From positions 1 to 64,000 of the forward strand of contig CAVYPM010000003.1 of assembly GCA_963770375.1 (NCBI GenBank): a DNA stretch of 64,000 nucleotides, written 5' to 3'. The stretch comes from DASVBE01 sp963770375. GTDB taxonomy: Bacteria > Actinomycetota > Actinomycetes > Streptosporangiales > Streptosporangiaceae. The stretch's first letter is position 1. The number at the start of each line of letters is the position of its first letter. Positions 8,034-16,958 of this stretch are shown piece after piece. Both the position numbers and the translations under genes were made by a program. A model generated the notes under the pieces. It made no database searches. It saw only the letters and a list, made by a program, of their open reading frames with translations, and was not told the DNA's origin.

Positions 8034-9240
8034 GGGCCGGTTTCCAGGGGCTGGCCGTGGGCAGCGGCCCAGTCCCCCGGCCCGCCGACGGCGACCGCGA
8101 GGTCCGGGTGGCCGCGCCGGGCGAGCAGGCTGGCGGCGGTCATCGCGCGGTCGCCGGCGCCGCACATGAGCGTGACCGGGCGGGCGCCCGGGCCGGGTTC
8201 GGGGCCGGGCCCCGGGCCCGGCTCCGGTTCTGCGCTGGTCAGCGCGCCGAGCTCGATGTGCCGCGCGTCCGGCAGGTGGCCGCCGGAGTACTCGGCGGCC
8301 TGCCGGACGTCCAGCACCGGGCCGGTGACCTCGCTGGCCCTGACCACGCTGATCTGGCGGACCGGCAGACCCGCCGCCTGCCACGCGGCCATCCCGCCGG
8401 CCAGCTCCCCGGCCAGGTGCTCGTAGCCGATGTTCCGCGCCTGGCGGATCAGGCCGGCCCGGTCCTGCCCGGGCTCGAGGACGAACACCGCGGGCCGGTC
8501 TGGATCAGTCAGCCAGCCGAGCCAGGTGGCAAACGCGGGCCGGAGCGGGATCGAGATCGCGCCCGGAATGTGGCCCGCGGCAAACGACGCGGCCGGCCGG
8601 GCGTCGATGAGGCCCGCGCCGGCGCTGGCCAGACGCCGCACCTCCCCGGGCGCCAGCGCGGGCAGCGCCCCCGGGGGCGGCCCCAGCACAGCGGGCCCGC
8701 GGCGGTTGACCTCCCGCAGCCGCAGGAAGTACGGCGGGTACGTGCCCAGGCCATCCAGCAGGAGCCGGACGAACTCGTCCTCGCTGGGCGCGGCGAGCAG
8801 CGGGTTGGCCGCCCGCTGGGCGCCGATCGTGGTCGTGCGCTCCGCGCTGGCCGGGGCCGCGCAGAACGAGCCCGCGCCGTGCGTCGGGTACACCGGCAGA
8901 TCGTCAGGCAGCGTGAGGATGCGCTCGTGCAGGGACCGCCACAGCGCCCGGGCCAGCTCCTCGGCCCGTTCCGGCGCGATCAGGTCGGTCCTGGCCACCG
9001 CCCCGACCAGCAGCGACCCGCCGGAGAACAGCGCGGCCGGCCGGTCACCGTCGAGCAGCAGGTAAGCCATGTGCTCCGGGGTGTGGCCGGGGGTGGCCAG
9101 GGCCCGTAGCCGCAGCCCGCCGAGATCCAGTTCGTCGCCGTCGTGCAGGCCACGGTGACCGAACCCGGTGCCGCCCGCCGCGGGCGCGAGGACCTGCGCG
9201 CCGTGCGCGGCGAGCTCGCGGCCGCCGAGCCCGGCGGCAG
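8030..9240 (-). pseudogene. MBL-fold/rhodanese-domain protein, N-terminus lost
   Basis: From about 9237 the frame matches the middle of an MBL-rhodanese (persulfide dioxygenase-like) protein: GGRELAAHGAQVLAP, then the metal-site loop TPGHTPEHMAYLL, then two rhodanese-like domains (around LIDARPAASFAAGHIPG and VLDVRQAAEYSGGHLPD). The first about 60 residues, which should carry the HxHxDH metal motif, are absent; the open frame continues upstream to 9466 but reads antisense to another gene. The first rhodanese domain lacks a Cys in the active-site loop (VFVLEPGQDRAG); the second has LMCGAGDRA. Without HxHxDH the hydrolase part should be dead, though the rhodanese part could still be made from an internal start. 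Such genes usually act in sulfide or persulfide metabolism. Confidence 0.75.
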
Positions 9241-9249
9241 ACCCGGCCT

Positions 9250-9692
9250 CCCTGGCCAGCGACCGGGTCGGCAGTCTGTGGTCGGCGATGCGGGACGTGG
9301 CCACCGAGCACGTGGCCGGCCTGGACCGGCTCGCCGAGGCCTTCCTCGGCCGCCGCGACGGGATCGAGGAGGTCGGCCGGGAGGAGCTGGCCGCCCGGCT
9401 GGCCCGCGGCGAGGTCGTGCTGCTCGACGTCCGGCCTGCGGCGGAGTACGCGGCCGGCCACATCACCGGCGCCCGGTCGGTGCCGGTCGGTGAGCTGCAC
9501 CGGTATCTGTCCGCGCTGCCTGCTGACGCGGACGTGGTCGCCTACTGCCGCGGTCCGTACTGCGTACGCGCCGACGAGGCGGTGCGCGAGCTGAGCCGCC
9601 AGGGAATGCGGGCCCAGCGGCTGGCGGACGGATTCCCGGAATGGAAGCGGGCGGGCCTGCCGGTGGCGGCGGGCGTACCGGAGGAATCATGA
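9250..9692 (+). pseudogene. ArsR/rhodanese fusion regulator, HTH domain lost
   Basis: From about 9251 (LASDRVGSLWSAMRDVA) the protein matches the linker and C-terminal rhodanese domain of ArsR-rhodanese regulators: LLDVRPAAEYAAGHITG, then the Cys loop VVAYCRGPYCVRADEAV and the closing DGFPEWKRAGLPV. The winged-helix ArsR half that should come first is missing, so it cannot bind DNA as its relatives do. The break lies within a few bases of the break in the opposite-strand MBL-rhodanese gene. Relatives sense persulfide or metalloid through the rhodanese Cys. The stop overlaps the next gene's ATG as ATGA. Confidence 0.72.
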
Positions 9693-10510
9693 CCGGCGGC
9701 ATGACCGGCAGCAAGGCGGAGGCCGCGGAGCTGTTCACCGAGCGCTACCGGGTCGGGCCGACGGACGTGACCCGGCGCATCGAGCGGGCCGTGATCGGCG
9801 GCGACTGGGGCGCGAACGGGTACACCACGCTGGCGCAGGCCGGGAAACTCGGCGCGGAGCTGGGGCTGGGCCCCGGAGTCCGGCTGCTCGACCTCGGCGC
9901 CGGGCAGGGCTGGCCCGGCGTGTACCTGGCCACGGCCACCGGCTGCCAGGTGGTGCTGGCCGACGTGCCCACCGAGGGCCTGCGGTCGGCCGCGGCACGC
10001 GCCCGGGCCGAGGGCGTGGCGGCGCGCGCCGTGCCGGTGTCCGCCAGCGCCCGGCGGCTGCCGTTCGCCGCCGGCACCTTCGACGGGGTCGCGCACACCG
10101 ACGTGCTGTGTTGACTGCGTCCTAAGCTCTCCGTGCTGAGAGCCTCCCGGCGGGTGCTGCGCCCAGGCGGCCGCACCGCGTTCTACACCATCCACCCGGC
10201 GGCCGGCCTGGCCCCGGCCCAGCGCCGCCGCGCCGCCCGCTCCGGCGCGCCTGCGGTGTCGACGGCCAGGCCCTACGAGGACCTGCTGGCCGCGGCCGGC
10301 TTCACCCAGATCAGCCGGACCGACTGCACCGCCGAGTTCGCCGCGACCGCGCAGGCCTGGCTGTCCGAATGGGACGCCAGCTTCGCCGCGCTGGCCGCGA
10401 TGTACGGCGAGCAGACCGTCGCCGAGCGCCAGCGCAAACGCCGCGCCCAGCTCCGCGCCATCGGCGACGGCCTGCTGGCCCGCTCCCTGTTCACCGCCAC
10501 CCGGCCCTGA
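9689..10510 (+). pseudogene. SAM-dependent methyltransferase interrupted by an in-frame TGA
   Basis: 273-residue class I methyltransferase if codon 142 is read through. Motif I is RLLDLGAGQGWPGVYLA, the acidic loop VVLADVP, and the post-motif region FDGVAHTDVLC. The next codon is TGA (10112-10114) in the same frame as the downstream LRPKLSVLRASRRVLRPGG and the rest of the domain. From memory, relatives read DVLCCL here, so TGA replaces a Cys codon by one base. A 6-bp hairpin (10126-10143) lies 11 nt after the TGA. Options are nonsense mutation, sequencing error, or selenocysteine; see findings. It overlaps the rhodanese gene by ATGA and may have shared its operon. Confidence 0.75.
10126..10143 (+). 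other. Hairpin 11 nt after the in-frame TGA
   Basis: GCTCTC (10126-10131), loop CGTGCT, GAGAGC (10138-10143): a perfect 6-bp stem. Its distance from the TGA matches the place of the upper stem of bacterial SECIS elements, and the loop contains a GU pair of bases, but no bulged U is seen. It may be chance. Confidence 0.35.
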
Positions 10511-10630
10511 CGCCGGTCCCGGCCCCGGCCCCCCGGATCCTGTCGAGGGCCCGCCTGTGCAGGGCTGGGCCCGCCGGCCAAATACATTCGCTGTGACGGC
10601 AGGCAATGCAGCGCGGGCAGGGAGACAAGC

Positions 10631-11248
<618 letters not shown>

Positions 11249-11266
11249 GCGCTCCGGGCCCACTCT

Positions 11267-11281
11267 GTTTCCGTCGGAAAC
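11267..11281. promoter_or_regulatory. Short perfect palindrome upstream of crotonase gene
   Basis: GTTTCC-GTC-GGAAAC, a 6-bp perfect inverted repeat, lies 18 bp after the Nudix stop and about 110 bp before the crotonase start. It could be an operator or a weak terminator; no T-tract follows. Confidence 0.35.
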
Positions 11282-11391
11282 CCTCAGGATCGTGGGCTGG
11301 TACACCGATTCGCCAGCCAGATTGAAGGCGGGCCGGAGGGCCGGTCCCGCGTGCGAGACTGCAGCCACCGGACGAGTCTGAAGGAGCGGCG

Positions 11392-12213
11392 ATGGCGGAG
11401 CGGCGGGTCACGGCTGAGATCACCGACGGGGTCGCCGACGTCCGGCTGGCCCGGCCGGAGAAGCGCAACGCGCTCGACATGGCCATGTTCGCCGGGCTGA
11501 TCAGCACGGGTGAGCGCCTGCGGTCCGAGCCCGGGGTGCGCGCGGTCGTGCTGTCCGGCGAGGGCCCGGACTTCTGCGCGGGCCTGGACTTCGGCTCGTT
11601 CCAGGCGATGCGGGACGGCCAGCGGCTCAGCGACGGCGCCAGCGCCTTTGCCGATCTGCCGCCCGCGCACGGCCCGGCCCAGGCCACCGGGCAGCGCGCC
11701 GCCTACGTCTGGGCCGAATTGCCGGTCCCGGTCATCGCCGCGGTGACCGGCAACGCCCTCGGCGGCGGCCTGCAGATCGCGCTGGGCGCGGACATCCGCA
11801 TCGTCGCGCCGGACGCCCGGCTGTCGGTGCTGGAGATCCGCTGGGGCCTGATCCCGGACATGACCGGCAGCCAGCTGCTGCCCGAGCTGGTGGGCCGCGA
11901 CGTGGCCAAGGAGCTCACCTTCACCGGCCGGATGGTGAGCGGCACCGAAGCGGTCACGATCGGCCTGGCCACCCGCACCGATCCCGACCCGCGGGCCGCG
12001 GCCCTGGAGCTGGCCCGCGCGATCGCGGCCCGCAGCCCGCACGCGATCCGGGCCGCGAAGCGCCTGCTCAACCTGGCCGGCCGGACCGATCTCGAAGCCG
12101 GCTTCGCCGCCGAGCAGAAGGAGATCGCCGCCCTGATCGGCAGCCCGAACCAGGCCGAAGCCGTCGCCGCCGAGTTCGCCAGGCGCCCCCCGCAGTTCAC
12201 GGACCCGGACTGA
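11392..12213 (+). CDS. Enoyl-CoA hydratase/isomerase (crotonase) family protein
   Basis: 273 residues, ATG with GAAGGAG upstream. Crotonase marks are RPEKRNALD at 21-29, the first oxyanion loop FCAGLDF at 61-67, the second GNALGGGLQIALGADI at about 119-134, and LSVLEIRWGLIPDMTGSQ. The DMTG version, in place of the GxGGTQRL of standard hydratases, puts an Asp near the second catalytic Glu position, as in dienoyl-CoA isomerase-like members, so hydration is not certain. It acts on acyl-CoA thioesters in the cytoplasm, probably in fatty-acid or side-chain breakdown. Confidence 0.88.
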   Translation: MAERRVTAEITDGVADVRLARPEKRNALDMAMFAGLISTGERLRSEPGVRAVVLSGEGPDFCAGLDFGSFQAMRDGQRLSDGASAFADLPPAHGPAQATGQRAAYVWAELPVPVIAAVTGNALGGGLQIALGADIRIVAPDARLSVLEIRWGLIPDMTGSQLLPELVGRDVAKELTFTGRMVSGTEAVTIGLATRTDPDPRAAALELARAIAARSPHAIRAAKRLLNLAGRTDLEAGFAAEQKEIAALIGSPNQAEAVAAEFARRPPQFTDPD

Positions 12214-12235
12214 CCCCGCAGGCCCGCCTCGGCAC

Positions 12236-12510
12236 AGCCAGGTCGACCCGCTGCACCGGGTGGTGGTCAGCTGGGGCGTAGCGGGCCACGCGGACATGCC
12301 GCCGGGCGCCACCCGGGTCGAGTTCACCCTCTCCCCCACCAGCGGCGGCACCCGGCTGCACCTGGTCCACCGGGATCTGCCCGCCACCCAGACCGAGATG
12401 CACGGCACCGGCTGGGACCACTTTTTCAGCCGCCTGACGATGTCGGTGACCGCGGCCGACCCGCGGTCCCGACCCGTGGCTGAGGCCGGCTTCAGGCTGC
12501 ATAACCACCG
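12236..12510 (+). pseudogene. AHSA1/SRPBCC-domain protein, C-terminal remnant
   Basis: The translation from 12236 reads QVDPLHRVVVSWGV, then PPGATRVEFTLSP, GGTRLHLVHRDLP and GWDHFFSRL, which is the second half of an AHSA1 (START-like) domain. The first half, normally about 70 residues, is missing and there is no start codon or ribosome site; the crotonase gene ends 23 bp before. The frame happens to run on into the SDR gene at 12653, but the two are separate. Function of the intact protein is unknown. Confidence 0.65.
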
Positions 12511-12652
12511 GCCCCTCGATCGGCGCTGCTCAGGCGGCAAATCCGGCCATCCCGGGCAGGTTACGATGATCGCCACGCACCCCTGGCGGACCAGTCCGTG
12601 GCCCTCCGGGCGGCAGGATCAGCGTCCGGACGCGGACGGGCGGGAGGGCCAG

Positions 12653-13471
12653 ATGGGGCAGCCGCAACCGGCACGGGTGGCGCTGGTGACCGGGGCGTCG
12701 GACGGGATCGGGCGGGCCTGCGCGGACCGCCTGGCCGGGGCGGGGTGGACGGTCACCGGGGCCAGCAGGCGGGGCACCGCGGGCCCGGACTGGACCGGCC
12801 TGGTCATGAACGTGGACGACGAGGCCGCGGTGAAAGCCGGCGTCGCCGGCGTCATCGGGGCCCACGGCCGGCTGGACGCGCTGATCGCCGCGGCCGGGTG
12901 GGGTGTCGCCGGGGCGGTCGAGCACACCGCGCTGAGCGAGGCCCAGGCCCAGTTCGACACGAACTTCTGGGGCTGCGTCCGGGCGGTCCAGGCCGTCCTT
13001 CCCCAGATGCGCGCCCAGGGCAGCGGGCGGATCGTGCTGATCAGCTCGCTCGGCGGGGTGCTGGGCATCCCGTTCCAGGCGTTCTACAGCGCCAGCAAGT
13101 TCGCGCTCGAGGGCCTGGCCGAGGCGCTCGCCTACGAGGTCGCGCCGTTCGGCATCGAGGTCACGCTGGTCCAGCCGGGCAACATCAAGACCGGCTTCAC
13201 CGCGGCCCGCAAGATGGCCGCCGCGGCCGAGGGCGACAAGGTCTACGGAGCGGCGCTGAAGAAGGCCGTCGGGGTGATGGAGCGCGACGAGATCAACGGC
13301 GCGCCGGCCGACGTGGTCGCCGCCACCGTCGAGCGGGTGCTGGCGGCCCGGCGCCCGCCGCGGCGGGTGTCGTCCGGCAAGGCCGCCGAGCGGGTCAGCG
13401 TGCTGGCCAAGCGCGTGCTGCCGTACCGCGTCTTCGAGGCCGGCGCCAAGGGCAGCCTGGGCGTCGGCTGA
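12653..13471 (+). CDS. Short-chain dehydrogenase/reductase
   Basis: 272 residues from the ATG at 12653 (GGGAGGG at 12642-12648). Cofactor motif TGASDGIG at about 13-20, catalytic Ser in LISSLGG, and catalytic YSASK in QAFYSASKFALEG are all present, as is PGNIKTGF after the active site. It is a classical SDR that oxidises or reduces an alcohol/ketone with NAD(P). The reading frame is open further upstream through an AHSA1 remnant, but family length and the ribosome site support this start. It converges on the ECF41 gene across a large inverted repeat. Confidence 0.9.
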   Translation: MGQPQPARVALVTGASDGIGRACADRLAGAGWTVTGASRRGTAGPDWTGLVMNVDDEAAVKAGVAGVIGAHGRLDALIAAAGWGVAGAVEHTALSEAQAQFDTNFWGCVRAVQAVLPQMRAQGSGRIVLISSLGGVLGIPFQAFYSASKFALEGLAEALAYEVAPFGIEVTLVQPGNIKTGFTAARKMAAAAEGDKVYGAALKKAVGVMERDEINGAPADVVAATVERVLAARRPPRRVSSGKAAERVSVLAKRVLPYRVFEAGAKGSLGVG

Positions 13472-13502
13472 CGAGCCCCACCCGTCCCACCAGCCCCAAA
13501 CC

Positions 13503-13561
13503 AAAGCGATCGATGTGACATCGCTTGGACTATAGGTGAGCGATGGCACATCGATCGCTTT
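13503..13561. promoter_or_regulatory. Composite inverted repeat between convergent genes
   Basis: Two 24-bp arms (13503-13526 and 13538-13561) match at 22 positions, with an 11-bp loop. The outer 15 bp, AAAGCGATCGATGTG, are perfect. Each arm also contains its own dyads: CGATGT-G-ACATCG on the left and CGATG-GCA-CATCG on the right. It can act as a bidirectional terminator for the SDR (+) and ECF41 (-) genes, but no T-tract is seen and the nested dyads look more like paired operator sites. Confidence 0.65.
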
Positions 13562-13591
13562 CCGACGGGACGGCGCCCGTCTCGCGACGCG

Positions 13592-14558
13592 CTAGTCCCG
13601 GCTGGGGCGGCGGGCTACGTCGGATACCGGGCCCAGGTGGCCGAGCTTGTCCGGGTTGACCACCGAGTGGATCGCCTGGATCTGGCCGCCGGCGATGTCC
13701 AGCCCGGCCACCGCGATCACGCGGCCCTGCGTGTCGTACAGGACGGCGCCCGGCTGGCCGTTGACCCAGGCCAGCCGCAGCGAGGCGCCGAGGGTCCAGC
13801 CGCGGCGGAACAGCCCGGTGAGGAACCGCGCGACCCGCAGCCGCCCGGCCACCGGATGGCCGACGGCCTGCGCCTTGCCGCCGCCGTCCCCGTGCGCGAC
13901 CACGTCCGGCGCGAGCAGGCCGAGCAGCGCGTCCATGTCCCCGCCCGCGGCGGCCTCGAAGAACCGCCGGGCGAGTTCCTCGCCCTCGGCCCGCCGCGCC
14001 GGCGCCGACGCCGAAACGAGGTCCCGCCCCTGCCCCCCGGCGGCGATGCGCTGCCGGGCCCGGGTGAAGATCTGGCGGCAGTTCACCTCGGTCTTGCCGG
14101 TGGCACGCGCGATCTCCGGGTAGCCGTACCCGAACACCTCACGCAGCATGAACACCGCCCGCTCCACCGGCGACAGGGCCTCGAGCAGGACCAGGAACGC
14201 CATCGACAGCGAGTCGGCCAGCTCGGCGTGCTCGGCCGGCCCGGCCCCGCCGCCGCCGGCCCACGCCGGGCCCGCCGGCCGGCACCACGACCGGCTCGGG
14301 CAGCCAGTCCCCCACGTACGTCTCCCGGCGCACCCGGGCCGAGCTCAGGTAGTTGATGCCGAGACGGGTCACCGCCGTGGTCAGGTACGCCTTCTGGTCG
14401 GCGACCACGGTGCCGGCGAGACGGGCCCGGGTCAGGCCGAGGAACGCGTCCTGGACGATGTCCTCGGCGTCGCCGACCGACCCGGTCATCCCGTAGGCGA
14501 TGGAGAACAGCAGCGGCCGGTAGCCGGCCGCGCCAGCGTCATCCCCTGACCCAGGCAC
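13592..14558 (-). pseudogene. ECF41-family sigma factor with SnoaL-like C-terminal domain (one frameshift)
   Basis: The first frame (GTG at 14558) gives sigma-70 region 2 with YGMTGSVGDAEDIVQDAFLG and the ECF41 linker mark WLPEP. Around 14240-14290 the frame slips by one base in a GC run; the next frame continues with ELADSLSMAFLVLLEALSPV, region 4 (VFGYGYPEIARATGKTE), and the C-terminal SnoaL-like domain carrying DGGGK and NPDKL. WLPEP, DGGGK and NPDKL together identify ECF41, where the C-terminal domain controls sigma activity. The partner epimerase gene overlaps its start by 20 bp, and a matching promoter lies upstream of that gene. If the slip is real the factor is dead; a base error is more likely. 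Confidence 0.82.
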
Positions 14559-15465
14559 GGAACCCCTCCCGCCAGCTCGGGTAGCGCGGCTCCCAGCCGA
14601 GTTCCTTCCTGGCCTTCTCGTTCGACGAGCCGCGCGCGCTGGTCATCTGGGCGACGATGAACTCCCCGGCGAGCAGCCGGCCGAGCCAGGCCGGGACCCG
14701 CAGCGGCGGCTTCGCGCCGAGCAGGCCGGCCAGGTAGGGCAGCCACTCGGCGGCCGGCGCCGGGTCGCTGTCGGCGACGTTGTAGACCCCGGGCTCGCCG
14801 TGGCTGACCGCCGCCAGGGTGGCCGCCGCGGCGTCGGTGATCTCGATGAACGACCAGATCCCGGTGCCGCCGCCGATGATCGGCCACTGCCGCTTGCGCA
14901 CCGTGTCCAGCAGGATGTCCGAGGCGCCGGGGCCGTAGAAGCTGCCGTAGCGCAGCACGATGCCCTCCGGGGCGACCCGCGGCACGGTCTCCTCCACGTG
15001 CCGGATCGCGGCGAGCGCCAGCCTGGCCCCGGGGACCGGGTCCGTATCGATCGGGTCGTCCTCGGTCTTGACCAGGTTCCCGGTGCGCGCGTTCGCGCTG
15101 ACGTAGCTCTGCGCGATGACCCGGCGGGTGCCCGCCTGGGCCGCGGCGGCCAGCAGGTTGTCCGTGCCCTGGGTGCGCAGCGCGTTCGTGGTGGCGAACA
15201 CCTTGTCCGGCTGGCGCAGGCTGCGCATGCTGGCCAGCGCGGTCATCTCGTGCACGATCACGTCCGGCGACGCGGCCAGGACCCCGGCGATCACCGCGTC
15301 GCGGTCCAGGCCGTCGAGGATGACCGGCGCCGCGCCGGCCGCCCGCAGGCCCGCAGCCTTGGCGGGCGTCCTCGTGGTGGCTGTGACCTCATAACCCTCG
15401 GCGACCAGCGCGGGGACCAGGTGCCGTCCCAGTGCCCCGGTGGCCCCGGTGACGAAGACTCGCAT
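14539..15465 (-). CDS. NAD(P)-dependent epimerase/dehydratase (ECF41-linked)
   Basis: 308 residues from the ATG at 15465, with GGAAAGGA upstream. N-terminal Rossmann motif TGATGALG follows at about residues 6-13; VIAQSYVSAN covers the catalytic region, and VLRYGSFYGPGA is typical of extended SDR proteins. The usual YxxxK is not obvious, so epimerase activity is uncertain. ECF41 sigma factors are encoded next to a carboxymuconolactone decarboxylase, oxidoreductase or epimerase gene whose promoter they drive, and this gene holds that place. It is the first gene of the two-gene operon. Confidence 0.85.
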   Translation of the reverse strand: MRVFVTGATGALGRHLVPALVAEGYEVTATTRTPAKAAGLRAAGAAPVILDGLDRDAVIAGVLAASPDVIVHEMTALASMRSLRQPDKVFATTNALRTQGTDNLLAAAAQAGTRRVIAQSYVSANARTGNLVKTEDDPIDTDPVPGARLALAAIRHVEETVPRVAPEGIVLRYGSFYGPGASDILLDTVRKRQWPIIGGGTGIWSFIEITDAAAATLAAVSHGEPGVYNVADSDPAPAAEWLPYLAGLLGAKPPLRVPAWLGRLLAGEFIVAQMTSARGSSNEKARKELGWEPRYPSWREGFRAWVRG

Positions 15466-15508
15466 GAACTCTGTCCTTTCCGGTGCTGCCTTCCCTTCTG
15501 CCCTCTGA

Positions 15509-15535
15509 GACAAGGCACTACCCGGAGCTGTGACA
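15509..15535 (-). promoter_or_regulatory. ECF41-type promoter
   Basis: Reading the minus strand, TGTCACA (15535-15529), exactly 16 bp, then TGTC (15512-15509). The published ECF41 target is TGTCACA-N16-CGTC, so only one base differs. It lies 44 bp upstream of the epimerase ATG. Confidence 0.8.
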
Positions 15536-15542
15536 GCAGCGG

Positions 15543-16907
15543 TCAGGACAGAACGAGCGCCAGCGCGTGCAGGGCCAGGCCCACCGCGGCGCCCACCACC
15601 GTGCCGTTGATGCGGATGTACTGCAGGTCCCGGCCCAGCAGCAGTTCCAGCTGGTTCGAGGTCTCGGCCGCGTCCCACCGCTCGATGGTCCCGGTGACCA
15701 GGCCGGCCAGCTCGTCGTGGAACTGGCCGGCGATGGCCCGGGTCCCGGACTCGATCATGCGCTCCACGCCGTCCTGCAGCCGCCGGTCCGAGGCCAGCCG
15801 CCGGCCCGCCGCGACCAGCGCCCCGGCCAGCCGCCGCCGCAGCTCCGACTCCGGGTCCGCGGCCTGCGCCCGCAGCGCCTCCCTGGCCTGCTGCCACAGC
15901 GACAGCGACCAGTCCCGCAGGACCGCGCTGCCCAGCGCGTCCTGCTTCAGCCGTTCGACACGCTCGCGCAGCTCGGGCGAGGTCTCGAGCCGGTCAGGCA
16001 GGTCCTCGATCCACTGGCCGAACCGGCGCCGGGTGTCGTCGTCGGGGTCGGCCGCCATCGCCGCCAGCCGCTCGCGCAGCCGGGCGTGCAGCCTGTCGAA
16101 GACCCGGCGGTAGGCCAGGTCGGGGACCCACCGCGGCGCCTCCCGCTCGAACTGCTCGCGGAGCTCCGCGTAGTTCTCGATGAGGTAGCGGTCGGCCGCG
16201 GTCAGGAACATGTCGAACAGCTCGGTGTGATGGCCGCTGGCGATGATCCCGCGCAGCGCCCGCCCGGCCAGCGGCGCCACGTCGACCGCCTCGACCACCC
16301 GGGTCAGCTCGGCGGCGAGAACCCGCTGCACGTCCTCGTCCTTGAGCGTGCCGGCCACCGCCACCGCCAGGTCGGCGGCCCGGCCCGCGAACCGGGCCGC
16401 GTTGCCCCCGTCGGTCAGCCACGCGGCCAGCCGCGGCACCAGCCCGGCGGACCGGATCCGCTCGGCGAGCACGTCCGCGTTGAGGAAGTTCTCCTGCACG
16501 AACTGGCCGAGCGTGGCGGCGAACTGGTCCTTGCGCTCGACGATCAGCGCGGTGTGCGGGATCGGCAGGCCGAGCGGCCGGCGGAACAGGGCGGTCACCG
16601 CGAACCAGTCGGCCACGCCGCCCACCATCGACGCTTCCGCGCCGGCCTGGACGAAGCCGAGGAACGTCCCGTGGGCGCCGACGGCGGTGACCACCACGAA
16701 GAGCACCGTGCTCCCGGCGAGCAGCGCGGTGGCCCGGCGGCGCGCCGCGGCGAGCTGGCGTTTCCGCTCGGCCACCGACTCGCGGGCGAGCGCGGAGACC
16801 GGCGCGACGGGCGGGGCCGCCGGCGCGGTTCCCGCCGCCCCGTGCTGGTCTGGTGAGCTGCGGGCCGCTTCTGAGGCATGTTGCTGGGGCACAGTCTGCA
16901 TGCTCAC
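15543..16907 (-). CDS. DUF445 family membrane protein
   Basis: 454 residues. A charged N-terminal stretch precedes a transmembrane segment at about 62-85 and the DUF445 mark GGVADWFAVTALFRRPLGLPIPHTALI. The middle is a long, Arg/Glu-rich helical region, and the C-terminus ends in a second membrane helix (GTVVGAAVGLALHALALVL). Family members are inner-membrane proteins of unknown role with a large helical domain. Start may be GTG 16907 or ATG 16901; neither has a good ribosome site. No functional link to the ECF41 unit 8 bp from its promoter is evident. Confidence 0.88.
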   Translation of the reverse strand: MSMQTVPQQHASEAARSSPDQHGAAGTAPAAPPVAPVSALARESVAERKRQLAAARRRATALLAGSTVLFVVVTAVGAHGTFLGFVQAGAEASMVGGVADWFAVTALFRRPLGLPIPHTALIVERKDQFAATLGQFVQENFLNADVLAERIRSAGLVPRLAAWLTDGGNAARFAGRAADLAVAVAGTLKDEDVQRVLAAELTRVVEAVDVAPLAGRALRGIIASGHHTELFDMFLTAADRYLIENYAELREQFEREAPRWVPDLAYRRVFDRLHARLRERLAAMAADPDDDTRRRFGQWIEDLPDRLETSPELRERVERLKQDALGSAVLRDWSLSLWQQAREALRAQAADPESELRRRLAGALVAAGRRLASDRRLQDGVERMIESGTRAIAGQFHDELAGLVTGTIERWDAAETSNQLELLLGRDLQYIRINGTVVGAAVGLALHALALVLS

Positions 16908-16958
16908 ATGCCGGGACCCGCGGCGCGCACCGGCCCGGCCGATAAGCGCCCCGCCCGC

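Noticed and set aside
12260..13471. Single 403-residue fusion of AHSA1 and SDR
   Set aside because: The frame is continuous by chance; the SDR has its own ribosome site and ATG at 12653, and the linker is low complexity.
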